A stretch of 64,000 nt of DNA from Phoebastria nigripes (Eukaryota > Chordata > Aves > Procellariiformes > Diomedeidae). The stretch is from assembly GCA_035582835.1 (NCBI GenBank), contig JAYKAV010002788.1, positions 124,001-188,000 on the forward strand. The letters are read 5' to 3'. Each line of letters starts with the position of its first letter. The stretch's first letter is position 1. Below the pieces are notes generated by a model. The model saw only the letters and a list, made by a program, of their open reading frames with translations. It was not told where the DNA came from and ran no database searches. Positions 36,951 to 50,500 of the stretch are shown here, one piece after another. A program made the translations under genes and the position numbers.

Positions 36951-38300
36951 AAAATCCCACAGCTTCTCTAATGCATTTTGAAGGCAGAATTTGCACCTAT
37001 TGCAAGATGAACATGAAAATAATGTTGAAATGACTCAAAGAGGTTTTTTCCCCCCTTGGTCTTGATCAGTAGCCTTTTTTTCCCCACCCCAGAATGATCA
37101 GTTTTCTTCAGAAGGAAATGTCCCCTTAATTCAGCAAGATTAAAAGAACATTTTTACAGTTATTTCTCAGGAAGAAAGAATTTCAAATTTGCTTTTGTAT
37201 CTGAGAATACTAAATATGTTTATATAAATTAATCCATAAAAGAGGGAGAAAGTCTGAGATTAAGAGCTTCAGAAATATTACTGAATTATTTTGGAATTCT
37301 GTATTAAAAGTAAAACCCCAGATATTAGGAAAAACTGCCATTTTTCAGGGTTTGGTTTCTGTATCAAAATGCAGGCTAGCATCTGTCTTTGCATCTGTCA
37401 AAACAAAAGTCAATCATTTTATGGAAACTTAAACACAACGCCCTTGATCCACTGTTTCTGTTTATTTTTTAAGCCGGACGTGACTTCCGACTAATAAAAG
37501 AAGACTTTCTAATATGGTTCACATTAAAATTACATTATCCCAGAAAACTCAGATTACAAGAAAAATACATCCGAGAACATTTTCCCTTTATAATAAGGAG
37601 ATGATACTTTGGGATTGATTTCAACAACGTTTAAGTCCTCTATAACCTTTGCAACTAATATTTCACTTTTCTACTTATAAAGCAATGGTGTAACCAAAGA
37701 AAATGCAACAGAAACGTGACGGTATCAGAAAGAATTTAGCCACCCTGAGTAAAATGGTTATCTGAAGGCAAACTGAAAAGAAAACAAAGCGAGCCTCATA
37801 ATAAAAGGTATTCCTCTCTCCAAATCAAATTTCCTCGGCGCAAGGAAAAAAATTAATGGAAATAGAACCAAAAGGTGAATATTAAATCAAATAGGGTTGG
37901 GGGGTTTATTATGTTGCCAGACTAAGACATGATTAACATGTATGTTATTTTAGTACCAATTTCTTTAAGGCAATTTGATTTGTGCTATTCCCACTCTGAG
38001 CGCATACATAAACGACACTGTCCAAAGCCTGCACTGTAAATCACACAAATTAGGAATGGCTGAATATTCCAGTTAATGCAGAGATGGACGCTTCCCTACC
38101 CAGGGATACGATCTTTGGCATTAGCCGCAAGACACAGGTAAAACTGAATTTTATCAAAATAAAGCACACACTGTAACAGAGAACAACAATTTTGCAAAAC
38201 AATTTTGCAAAAATATTTTTCAAAACAATTCTGCAAAAATATTTTTGCAAATATTTTACAGGAGAGCCTTAAGGAGCAGCCGTTAACTGAAGCTAACCCC
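36950..38300. other. AT-rich, ORF-poor block
   Basis: Composition changes sharply from the GC-rich surroundings to AT-rich sequence almost free of CpG and of open frames, without homopolymers or recognisable transposon sequence except a local repeat at 38190-38262. It could be non-coding regulatory sequence or simply a compositional patch. Confidence 0.5.
38190..38262. repeat. Degenerate AT-rich tandem repeat
   Basis: Repeated CAAAACAATTTTGCAAAA and CAAAAATATTTTT-type units with period about 14-30 bp; the unit is partly palindromic. Confidence 0.7.
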
Positions 38301-38529
38301 CTTGCTCGCGCACCTATCTCTCCCATAATCCCACCTCCCTCCGACACAGACTTAAATTTCATCTACAAGAGATTCACTTAAGACGGCTCTTAAGCGTCCA
38401 AAGCTCTTTTAACCCACACTGGAGCCCCAGACCCGACTCATTTCATGATTCTTCCCTGATTTTCATCGGTAGGAAAAGTTGCGTGCGGCAGGTGGTCTTC
38501 CACCAACACAATCTTTTAAATCTTCTTAC

Positions 38530-38620
38530 CTTCCCCAAAGAGCCGCTTTAGTGCCGATCTGGTGTGAGGGGGGTCCGGACAGATGGCCAGTCTTTTCACG
38601 TTTGGAAAGGATGAAAAATG
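38530..38620 (-). other. Candidate 5' non-coding exon of PCBP3
   Basis: On the minus strand a strong pyrimidine tract ending TTTTTTTCCCCCGTAG precedes 91 nt that end AAG|GTAAGAAG, a near-ideal donor. It lies upstream of the exon with the ATG, which begins with three untranslated bases and so needs a leader exon. No coding match; proposed only from splice-site quality. Confidence 0.25.
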
Positions 38621-38813
38621 CTACGGGGGAAAAAAATCCCAGTGATTTTTTTCACCGAACGGCGCAGAGGGCTCTGAACCTCATTGGCCCTGGGAGAACC
38701 ACCACGTGGCATGGGATGAAGAGCACGTGACCCCTTTTCTCCCAAATCCCTTGGTTTGCTGGAAAGGGGGATGCACCCACCGCTGATGTTCATGTCATTT
38801 CAGTGGGCTTTGA

Positions 38814-38831
38814 TTTTTTTTTTTTTTTTTT
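38814..38831. repeat. T18 homopolymer
   Basis: Eighteen consecutive T on the plus strand. Confidence 0.85.
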
Positions 38832-41800
38832 AAAGGCCACTGAGCAAATCAGGTTGCCTCGAGGCGATGAGGGCGAACCAGCCAACGCTTTCAACATGAA
38901 GGAGAAAGGAGCTGGGGTACGAGACGAGCACTGGGGCGCTGCCCGTGTGCATGGGGAAATTTGGAGATGCTTTACCAGGGTACCGGCACAGCGGTGCCTG
39001 CCCACCCACCCCGGGGATGGAGCCTCCAGGAGGGAGAGGAGGGCGTACAGTAACAGACATTTGGCTGCTGGTGATGGGCTGTGCTAAACCATCCATCCCA
39101 GAGGCAGGCAGCAGCAGAGGGAAGGACCAGGCTGAAGCCCTGACTGCAGACCCCAGAGCTCAGCTGGCTCCCTGAGCCTTGGAGGACAAGGGTGTGTTAC
39201 AACTGCTCCATCACTAAAAAAAGATTATCTCATGCCCCCGCATTGCTCCTGATCCCCCCCAGGCTGATCCCGTCCTCCGCTGCCCTCCCAGCTAATGCAC
39301 AGTGATTGCACCAACCAACTGCTCCAAGAGATGACAAGTCTCTTGCTTTGGAGGCAGAGGGTCTGCTGAAACAGCTTTCTTGGCAGAAGGACCAAGTGCA
39401 GTGGAGGGAGCATGGCACGCTCCGGGTGGGCATCGCCTGCTCCCACCACTGCATGGCCACGCCAGGCTCAAAGGGCATTTCAAAGTGTCCCCCCACAGAC
39501 ACTCACCAAACCTAAAATGCAGCACAATTCTGGGGATGTTCTGCCCCAGAAGGGTCCCCGGGGCCCCGTGGAGCAAGGCAAGACAAGCCACAGCTCCCAG
39601 CCTCTGACTTTGACTGATGCTAGGGGACCCTCCTTGCTCTAGCTCTGTATTTCCCAGGGGACAGCAGCTCTGAGCCACCACATCCCAGCCTGCCATAGTC
39701 CACAGGCCAAGCAGCTCCTGGCCTTCCCTCGGTNACCGCAGGTACCAACCCGTCAGTGTCAGGACACTCAGTTTGGGGAAGGGAAAAGGAATTTTTGGAA
39801 TGCAAGACATCCTCTTGTTTTTCCCGTCAAAGCTCAAGCCCATAGGTCACGCCAGTCAGAAGCTACATTTTTCTGGCAACCTGAGCCTCCAGCTGGCAAA
39901 TCCCTCGGCTGTGCCATCTTGTCGTGCCAGCGATACGCCTGTTCATCACCCCTGCCAATGGAAAGCCCCAGGTGANTCTACCTCTGGCATCTGCCCTTGA
40001 ATTTCAGTGATGTTACTTCTGCAGAGCAGCTGTCCCCAGCCATCCTATCATCCAAGGGCTCAAACCCTTCTTACCTAACGGTAACACCTAAGGCTCCTTG
40101 AAGAACCAGCTGAGCCTGGGTTTTGGTGAGAAAGCACAGCTCTGGCTACCTCCATGCCTTCTTGGCATCACCATCACGTCCTGACCCGACACTCAGCCTG
40201 GCTGCTGGTTCTCCGTCGTGGCTGTTCCCCCGCACACGCCTCTGCACGGGGACGGGAGGCATCAGGAGCACAGTCCCTATTTCCAGGTCCTTCCCGAGGC
40301 CAGACCGTCTCACCACGCTGTTATCAAAGAAGTACAGCCATAAAACGCCCCAAATGGTGTAGAGAAGCGCAGGGTTTCACCTGAAATCCTCTCTGGCTCA
40401 GAGGGTCACACTTCTCCAGCCACCAGGCAGATGATGGGGCATTTTATTCCAACAAANACAAGCCGAGGAGAAACTTGCCATACTCAGATGCAAACCACGG
40501 ACACAGCCAAAAGCGCTCAGCTCACTGCTTTCCCCTCCCGTGTTTTGCAATGGCCAACGTGCAAAGGGAGAGAAGAAACCCCCCTACCTTCCAGTCCCGC
40601 AGCTCCCCGTTCACAGCCCCCTCATCCTTCCCCAGCCATGCCCAGCTAAATCTGGCTCCCGAGTAATCTTCTGAATAATTATATAATAGAGAGGCAGGCG
40701 GAGAAATAATTTTAGGCCACTCTGTCGATAGAAAGCAAGCTGGATTAAAAGATCAGAACAAGCAATACTTAGATTAAAATGGTTTGTTATTTTCAGCTGT
40801 GGAAAATCTGTGGCTAAAGCACGGAAGATGTTGAGGGAAGGCGCATCATCTTTCTTTCCCCAAAAAAGAGCTTTCTATGTATTAGCCAAGGCAAGTTCTA
40901 GGTTTCCAACCTACGCTCAGGTTTTGTTTCCCAACGGGTCAAAGAAATACAATTTGCCAGTTCGTATGGCATTTTATCTAAAGACTTAAGAGCAGCACGG
41001 AGATGCTTCAAGTTACATTTTGCTCTGCAAGCCGAGTCCGAATTAAACACCATCAACGCACCGCTGCTTGTTAAGACATCAGACCCCTTGAGTCAGGAGA
41101 ATCGGCTCGGCAGACAACTTCATTACCTACGAGAAACGTGCCTCCTGGCACATAGCATGGGTTTTATCGGTACCAACGCCTTTGCCTTTAGCATGTGCCT
41201 CCCCACACCCCCGAGCTGATGGCAGGCAGATACCAGGCTTACCAGTGGCGGAGAGGCAGCCGCAGCTGGGAGAAGCCCATCAGACAGTGGGGCAGCTCTC
41301 TGCAGGCGCCTATATGGCGTCCCCCTGGCCCCCAGCAAGGTCGGCGGCACGGGGTGCCATGCCGGGCCCCGTTCTGACCGATCGCTTTGGAAAGGCGTGA
41401 AGGGGAGGCAGGAAAAAAATGGTGAGAAAGGGTCCCGACACTGGGGGCCAAGCTTTCCGCAGGGCATGGCATTCATCAGCCGCATCCCAGATCGATGCTG
41501 CTAGCTTTGCTCGTTCACCTTCAAGTTCAGATTAAGCAGAAGGGTCAAACTGGGAAATCGTTTGCCGCTGGCGGGCATGTCCCCCTCACCACCCCACAGC
41601 CTCCTGTTGCACCNTGGCCAGCTCTTCCCCTTGCCAGCATGGACACTTCCCACCCGAGCACCGTGCTTGCCCCGCAGCATCTCCAGCCCCCAGCATCAGC
41701 AGTGACCACTCATCGCATTGCCTGGATGCGAGATGGAGCAGCAGCAGTTTCCCAGTGCCAAGTAGTCTCCAGAAACAGAGTCTTTTTCCAGGTGTCCCTC

Positions 41801-44404
41801 GCACCTGTAGTTTTTCTATAAAATAGTCATACACGCACAAGATCAGCTCTGAGTTCAAAGGATGAAATCCCATGGGGCAAGAGGTCCAAGACACAGCCTT
41901 GAAGGGGGCTTAGCATTTAAAATGAAAACCACAGCTTGCTTTGCATTTTGAGCCAGAAGCTGCTGGCTTGCACAGAGCTGGGCACCAGGCTCCTCTCCTG
42001 CCTATGGATGTGGCAGAGGGGCCAGGGCACAGGCCTGGGAGAAGGGATGGGACGTGGGACAGGGAGCATGGGAAGGCAGAAAAATGAGGTCGGAGACCTT
42101 CCTGGAGGGAGGTGGGAGCTGCGGGATGTCATGATGTTCATCCAAATGATGCTTTTAATAACCACTTATTGCAGAAAAGTGTCTTTACTAAAGCCAGAGA
42201 ATAAAACTCACTTGCTGGACAGATTGAGGTTATGAGTGCTTGTGGGAGGACAGTTTGGGGACTTGGTCCCAGGCTCAACACTCAGTCCCCCCAGCAAGGC
42301 GATGCCCCGGTTTTCTTGGAGTTGGCTATGGGGACCTACTGTGCTCAGGGGGATGCCAGCAAGCGGGGAAGAGGCAGAGCCCTCCCGGGATGCACTCTCA
42401 AGTGCATCCTTCCTTCAGCTCGTGGCCTCCAAGCTACCAGNAGGAAAGCCAAAGCTGCCCTCCACGCTCCCAAAAACCCCTCTATAGATGGANGTGTTTG
42501 TAAGAGGCTGCCCATAGCACACAGGAGCCACAGACGGTGACAGCAGAGACCTCAGATGATGCGTGCTCAAGACCAAGCACAACCGGTACCCACCACGTTG
42601 CCAGTGACCTTGGACAAGCCTCCTCGCACGTTTTTGGGCAAGTTCTACCCTTGCTGCCCCTTACTAGGTCACCTGCAGCTCCTCTGAGAAACCCTCCATC
42701 CCCTTATCCAAAACGCACCCTCTTGTTGCAGGTATAGGGTGTTGCTCTGGCCGGTCTCTCCCAGGGTTTTAGGTGCAGAAAACAAGTATTAGCAACACTT
42801 TTAAAAGGAAAGGGAGACAAGAGAGGTGGGTTTGTCTGTTGTTACAACATTTGTGCTTTATGGAGCTGTCTTCTCACTCGGAGACACGTGTCCTCCTCTT
42901 TGCTAATGGAAAATGTTGCCCCGCCGTCCATTTGCGATAGTCAATGCCTGGGACAACACGATGGCCCCAGGCCAAAGCAGATCTATTNTAGTAACAAAAG
43001 CGGAGTGGCTGATGAAAATGACCCCGTCTATGCACTTCCCAGCTTAGCTTTTTAGCTGGTTTTAATGGACCCCTGTGACCAACGTGGTGGAAAGTGGATG
43101 GCCGAGTACAAGGAGGGCAGAGGCAGCAGGATGGGAGACCTGCAAGGATGCAGGACCACACCGGCTCCTTTGCAGAGAGAGGCCCCGGCAGCAAAACACA
43201 CCTCTCATAGAAGCCCTGTTAGCAGGATTGCACTGTGCAGGGAGCAAAAAACCCTTCCCTTTTTTGCCCATGACGCAGCATTGCGACTTGTGTGGAGATG
43301 GGTCCCTGTGGTGCAGCACTACCTCCGTCTGCAGAGCCCAACCATGTCCTCCCTGCAGGCGTTTTATAGCCTAAGGGAGACCGAGATGCAGCTGCAAAGA
43401 CCCCCCAGCATTTGGAAAGGGACTGAGCTCGCCTTACCTTACCCTGCAGGCTGGCCTTGAGCTCCAGAGCGATTCCTTGGAGGGTCCGGTTGCACCAGAA
43501 AAGGGCATGCTGAGCATGGGGTGGAAACCAGGGGTCCGTGGCACGAGCCTGCAGACCAGGACAGGGCAGAGGTTAGGCACAGCGCAGAGGAAGGACACCC
43601 GACGGCTGCTTACCGTCCAGGAAAAGCGAATTTCAGAGAGAAATAAAACATGGTTTGGTTTGGGGGGGGACAAAACGATCCCCCAGGTTGTTTATGGGGC
43701 AGGCAGCAAAGCCCTGTCTATGCTTTTCTCTACATTCAGAGCAGGTTTGGGCAGGTCCTGCCCCAGCATCTACCAACCGAGGGAAGTCATCTGAAGAGCT
43801 GGGCTGTGGAGGAGGGGGTCCCCGGGACATGACCCCAGCAAGACCCCCCAGGTGACCGCAGCCCAGGGGTCCAGCTGCGGGAACTGCCCCCACGGGGAGA
43901 GCACGAGCCTGGGGTCTCCTTCATCCAGAAATCACACCACCACAGCAATGGAAGTAATCCAGCACGTTTCCGTGACATGGGCACGGGGTTATTTTTATTG
44001 CTTTATTTTTGCTGCTGCTCCCAATAAGTTAACTGGGGCATGCATTACCCGTCAATAAAATCAATCGAGCAGCCTGAGCCGTTAATGAGCTGAGTGCCAG
44101 AGGGCAGAAAAACCTCTCTATTGCCCAAAACATTCTTTGGGCAGTGGGATGGGCGAGCTGCAGGCCCCACTCATCGCTCCAACTTGGTGCTGCTCTTGAC
44201 GTGCCGGGGCAGCTTGCGTGTTATAAGGGGAAACCTTCCTCTTCCCGGTGACTTGACAGCCACCGCGCTCATCCCCAGCAACCTGGGCATGAGGGGCTGA
44301 TGCCACTGCCATGGGAAGGAGCCCACTGGTGGGAGGGGAGCCCTTGGGACCCCCGAGGTCAGTCTTCAGTCCCACCTGCTGCTCACAGCATCAACACTAA
44401 GATC

Positions 44405-44540
44405 AGACCAGATTGCCCAAGGCTTTATCCCTTTGGGGCTTGAAAACCTCCCAGGATGGAGACTGCACAGCCTCTCTCAGCGACCAACTATCCTCAGAAT
44501 TAATGTTTTTTTCCCCACAATATCTTATATGTCTCCCTGA
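44405..44540 (-). mobile_element. Old CR1 fragment, antisense
   Basis: Contains AACCTCCCAGGATGGAGACT followed by CACAGCCTCTCTCAG and a T-rich segment, a pattern I know from the reverse complement of CR1 near its 3' region. Diverged and truncated at both ends. Confidence 0.6.
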
Positions 44541-47520
44541 ACAGCAGCCATGTCCTCCAAGGTAGTGACTGCACCCCCAGCTGGTGTCACCAGCAAGCAG
44601 GACAGGTCCCAAACAAATTGCCAAAAAAAATTGGAAAGTATGTAAAACCCAAACTGCGACTCACCGTTGGAGGAGCAGCGGGGGCAGGTCAGGGAGGCCG
44701 TGGGGCAGAGGGCTGGGGGTCAGCAGTGGAGGCGGCAGGGGAGGACCTAGAAGGCAGCACGACATCTCAGCACCCCGGGGTGCCCGGCCATCCCCCCCAC
44801 CCGAGAACCTGCAAGAGCATCCTCCCAGCACCACCGCTGTGGCCGAGGGCAACCTGGGGGATGGGGAAGCGCATGAGTAAAACAGCCCCANGCAGAGGAA
44901 TCCTTGGTAATTTTTTTATGCCGATTAGCACAAACTTCTGGTCACTGATTCCAGTATTGAGAAAAAGAAGGAAAACCCCTGACCATGGCACTAGCTTCAT
45001 CAAAATACGTGTGAACGAGGGGGCTCAGACAAGGATTCAGGATGCTGGAAGGACAAGGGGTTGCAAGGAAACTCCCCGTCCTGCTCCCCAGCACCGGTGC
45101 AGGCACAAGTCCCTCCGTCCCAGCCCCACGGGCGCATCCTCCTCCCCACTGCCCACACAGGCGCAGAGCAGCGACCCACAGCAATGCAGCCCGTGAATTC
45201 ACGAGGAAAGAAAATTTTATTTGTCCTTCAGGTCATAGGTTTGAGTTTATCCCAAGACAAGGCTTAGCATTCAGGAGATGCGTCATTAAAGAATTTGTCA
45301 GCAGTTTTCTTAATCAAATATTGGTCCATCTCCCAGCAGCTCTGCTGCTTGTTATGTTACAACCCTTCCACCCTTACACTAACATGCTGCACGATAAGAT
45401 CCCAACCACGACCCCATGGTCTTGCACTGTGCACCATGTGCGCACCCACGCACAGAAACTCCTGCTTCCAGCACAGCTTTTTCCTCTAAATGTTTGGTGC
45501 AGATAGAATTGTAAGCCAGTCTCAGAAACTGCTATTTCTTTGTCTTGCAGCCCCCTGAGATGCACAGATCAGGTCAGTCAAACCGCACGCTTGTCTAGCC
45601 ACCTAACTCATGTTTTCTGCGATTAAGGTGCAGGTCACCTCCAGGTATGGACATGCCTGCGTTTCCCAGAGGACTGGTGCCGTGCTGGGGGCAAACCTCA
45701 GTTCCAGCATGGGTATGAGTGCACCTCAAGTAATCCAAAAGCTGCCTCCAAGCAGAAACCTCAGCACTGCGAAGCACGTCTTGACCACGGCTGCTTTAAG
45801 CATCCCCCAACACCTTCTGCAGGGCTGTTTCCAGGAGACCTCTGCCAGGCGCAGCCATCCAGCGGCACCGCACTGGCCGAAGAGGCACTGGCTGTGGCAG
45901 CTGCCTGTGTCCCCACCTCACACAACAGCGGGGTGTTGCTCATCAGTGACCAATGCAAGGCAGTCAGGAGTTGTCTTAAAAGGCAGCATCACAAGCTTAT
46001 GGACAAGCAACTTTTTGGTCTGCTGGTAGGCTATCATCCTCGCCACCATCTCCCAAATCCTCTCTCCAGCACGGCTAAAGACCCTACACCTTGTGTCTGC
46101 TCTGGTAGTACAAGCAGAGGAGTCAATTNTTTTTTTTCCTGGTTGTTTCTCTCCAGTGAAACACGCATTGGTGCCATGAGAAAGACGCCAGCAAGCTTAT
46201 CACGCCAAAAGCTGTCTATCTCCTGATCCATGGCAGTGGAGAGCATGGCTCCATCCCTGCATGGCCAGCTCGCCCGCTAGCTCTCACAGACTAGGTCCCA
46301 TTAGCACATTTGGTCAGCAATGTTCACGAGGGGTCACCCAGAATGCTGAAGGAGTCATTTGTGAACAGCAGAGCGGCAGGGGTGTCCAGATGCCAGCAAA
46401 ATCACACCTATTGCTCCCAGATAAAAGCACCTGCAATGAATTCCAATGCACTGATGTGGCCAGTCCCCCCTAAAGTCAACCTTTGTAGACTACGACATTT
46501 CAACATCCTTAACTCATCCCAGAGAAGCACCAAGCACCCTGAGCAGCACGGACCCCAGGCAGGACAGCACTCCCCAGGGGCTTGGCAGCACCCTCAGCTC
46601 GATGCCACCCGTGCATGCTGGAGGACTCGGCCACCTTGTTCCTGCAGGCTTGAAATTTCACAACATTTCTTCTTGAGTGGGTAAGGAGGAATCACAGAGA
46701 TGTGGCCAAACATTCTCTGAAGAGGGTTTGACCATGTGACATCAATATGATGCAAAGGTGAATGAACTGTCTGTGGCTCCCCGCTCGTGCCCAGCCTCGG
46801 AGGTGAGCTGATGGGTACTTCCACGTGTCAGCGGGTCCTGTGCCCAGTCCCGTGAGGCTGTGACAACTCCTCCGCTTTCACTCAGGCGAGCAAGCTGGTA
46901 AGCACTGCTCTTGAGGACATCTGCGGGCATCCAAAGCAGCACCCAGGCACGGGGGCTGCCCCTGGCACTGCCCTGGTGGGTGTCCAGAGCACCCCAGCTC
47001 ACACGCTGCCCTGCTGCCCAGCCCAACCCAGCAGATCACACTGGGAAACATTTTTAAGGGTCCCTCAAAGCAAAGCTTGCTCAGGCAAAACCAGATTTTC
47101 AGCAGCCCTGCCCAGAGTCTCCCCATCTCTGCACCTACTCTGGGCTGGAGATGCAGAAGCAGCCCCCTCAGGACCCTGGCATGCTGCCCTATCCCACCAT
47201 CCCAAATACCAGCAGGTCCTCCCGTATCCCCTACTACATACCACGCCCCCCCCCAAAAAAAGCCTGCTCCAAAACCCAGCCTGCCTCTCCTGCAAACTCA
47301 GCCAGCCAAGCTGGACTTCAGCTTCCCCTCACCTGCGAGCACTTGGCTGTTTGTGCCCCTGGGGCATCTTGTTTGGCCCTGGCATGGGGTACCCGTGTGG
47401 GGTCCAAGGTCTGCAGAGAGCACGGAGAGCTTGCAGATGTCCTCTTGCTTTGCTGCAACTCCCCAGGGAAAACTCAAGCTCTTTGGGAAAACATGCTGTG
47501 CAGCTGTGAGGGATGCACCG

Positions 47521-47555
47521 GATGGGATGGGATGGGATGGGATGGGGATGGGGAT
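47521..47555. repeat. (GATGG)n microsatellite
   Basis: Pentanucleotide GATGG units, the last ones with an extra G. Confidence 0.9.
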
Positions 47556-50500
47556 GTTCTCCCACCATATCACCAAATCCCTGAGATATAGTACACCTTA
47601 TAGATAGGAACATCAGCAAGATGGTTCTGTCTGCATTGCCCCCTAAGGCTGCCAGCCCCTGTTGGAGGGGACCCTGCTCACATCCAGTTGGGGTGCAGCA
47701 GTCCCTGCGCTGCTGGGATCTGCTTTGTTCTGCTGCTTGNGGTTTTCAGTGCTGCCGTTCATCGTGTAAGGGAGAGAACGATCCTCCCCTGACCTGTGTT
47801 CCCATCATCCGCCTTACTGGGTGTTTTACGCAGACAGAGGCAATGATTTTAATGTCCCAGTGAACAAGCTGTCGGGATGCATCAGCCTCAAAGGGCAGGC
47901 TTCAGTGATGGCTTCTCCTCCCAAGCGCTGCCCAGGCAAGGAAAACCGATTCCAGCTCTGCACACACACACATGCCATGTGTGTGCCACTGGTGCCTGTT
48001 ATTTTCCAGCCTTTTAACAAAATATCCTTCAAAACCCCACTCCTCAAGAGGGGGAGGTGGTGAGCCCAAGGTGCGGGGGCTGTAGGTGAGCCGCTGCTGG
48101 GATGGCACGGCCGCCGGGCAGGCAGAGCGGGCAGCCCCGCGGGCAGGAGCCGGCATGACGTGATGGGACCTGAGTGCTCTGAAGCCATCAAGAGTCTTGG
48201 CAGAGATGAGCTGAGAAAAGCCATGAGCGGAGCTGACATCTGCCCCCTGGGCAGGTACCTAATGAGCGGAGACATTGTCCATTTGGGGAGACGAGGTAAA
48301 GTTAAAAGATTTCCGAGCTGACACCTGGCAGCCTCCATCAGTATTCCTGGCGAAACAGCAAGGGAAGGAGAACGGAAACAGGGGGCCGAAACCGGTCCCC
48401 CNCCAGGCTCTGCAGCTGTGGGTGAGCAGGATGGGGATGGTGCTGGCATCTCAGCATCTCGTCTCTGCTGCCCGGAGCTCCCCTCTATGTGATTTTCTGC
48501 CATGTTAGAAGAGAAACCGGTGCTTTCTGAGAGCTGCCGTACTGGGAGCATCCCGGGGGCGGCCCGGCAGGGTCCCATGTGGCCCCATGCCTGCTGAAAA
48601 GTCAGCGGCATGGGGAGAGCACGTTCCTGGGTCCAGCAGCATGCCAGACCTGCTCTTGGCTGAGATCTGGGCATGGGCAAAGGCTTCTGTATCCCGCAGA
48701 ACCCAAAGCCTGGGAGCTGGACGGCACTCGGCAAAGCCCCGGCCACCGGCATCACCCGGCAGCCCCCACCCCCGCCGCTTCTACAAACCTAGTTCAGTCA
48801 GTCCCTATAAATCCAGTGTCTGTAAGCCCACTTGTCATCAGCTCTTCCCTAACTTACCTCCAGCCTCTTCGCTACCCACCACCTTCAAATGGCGCCTGGT
48901 CATGAGACGGGAGCGACAGAGCTGGAGAAGGGAGAGCCCTATATCACCCCTATCACCCCCTGGTTTTCCCCTCTGGAAAACCTGGCTCTAAAAATGCTTG
49001 TGAGCCAGCAAACCTCCTCCTATTTACCCCCAAAGCCCTGGCAGGCATGTCGTGGGTTCACCTGGGAAAGCCTGCACTGAGATGCTTTCCTCCCCACCCG
49101 CCCACCTGCTTTCCCAAAGGCCACAGGGCAATCATCTCCTTGGGACCATCCTGGGTGGAAGGGGAGGTCCTTGAACATCCTCAAGGCTTCCTACCAGCCA
49201 ACAACAGCTTAAAAAACTTGCCGTTGCTCCACACAGTTTTCATCAGCTCCATCGACAAACGCCCTCGGGTCTAAACCACATTGCAAGTGGGATTTTCACC
49301 CACGTAGCTCCAGGGGTTTTTGCTCCTTTCCAACAGATAAAGCCAGAAATGCCCAACCTGGGGTGCAAACCCAAGGGTGGCTTTGCCTGGGATGCCTGGG
49401 AGCGGGAACAGCAGTTGGGCTCCAGCCGCTCCTCCCCGGCACCCGCTGACCTGCTGGGCTCGAGCAGATGGAGCGGCCGCAAATCCCTCTGTAAGCCAGG
49501 GAAGGGGACTAATCTCTTAGAGGACAAATCGGTTGGCGGGGGGGGAAGCTTGGCATTTTGCCTTTTCCTCCCTCTTCCGGCAAACGCCAGCAGCATCCGG
49601 CATGCCCGGAAGGACCCCAGCATCCCTGAGGGTGGAGGAGGCAGCACCGGGGGCTTGGGTACCTGGTGGAGACCTGGTTTTGGGACAAGCAGACATTTCA
49701 TTTAGGTCACAGCAAGCTAAGCCATAAGTGCCCTACCCAGGGAGACACGGCAGCTGGTGTCTCCTTGGGTAAAACCACATCTGGTGAGTTTTTAAAACTT
49801 TCAGAGTGCTCCCTGGCCACGAAGGGCTGAGGCTTCGCTGCACATGAGAAGTCCTTGGTGGGCTTAGGAAGCCTTAGGAGCAGCCACCGGGATGAGACGG
49901 ACCATCCACAGTGGAATCCCTGGTCCTTCCTCGCCTTTGGGGAAGGACAGGGTTGAGGTCCATTGGAGTGGGCCAGTTTAGGTCCTCAGGATGGGATTTG
50001 GAGAGCCAAACATGCTCTCTCCAAAACCTAGACATCACTAAAACAATTAGGAGTGATGACAAAGCACTTGAGCCGGAGCTAAGCCCCAGCAGCAGATGCC
50101 ACCAGCAGCTCCCAGGGACATCACCCATGGCCAAGCCCACCCTGTGCCTTTCAGAAGGCCCAAAAGACCCCAGTGCAGAGATCAGCCCAAGGTCCTGGGC
50201 CTGGGGNCATTCACAAGCAGCCAACCCCCTCCAATTCATTTTCCTTCTGCTCCAGAGGCAACCGAGAGCGAGGAGGTCAGCAAATTTGATGTCATCCTCT
50301 GTACTTCTGGGTTGGTTTGTTTTCCTCCCATCCTTTCTTTATCATTGCCCCTCTTCTCTTGCTTAAGGGCTGGCAAAACTACTCCTGTGTGCTTGCAAGG
50401 GAGAAATGTCTCGCCAGATATTGTCAGCTCTACTCACAAAACTCTGGGGTGTTTTCTAGCCGCGGCAGGGAGAGCTGTCAACGACAGGCATGTTAGCTCT

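Noticed and set aside
47826..48755. Minus-strand open frame of 309 codons
   Set aside because: No family resemblance and no splice context; overlapping open frames on both strands indicate a compositional effect.
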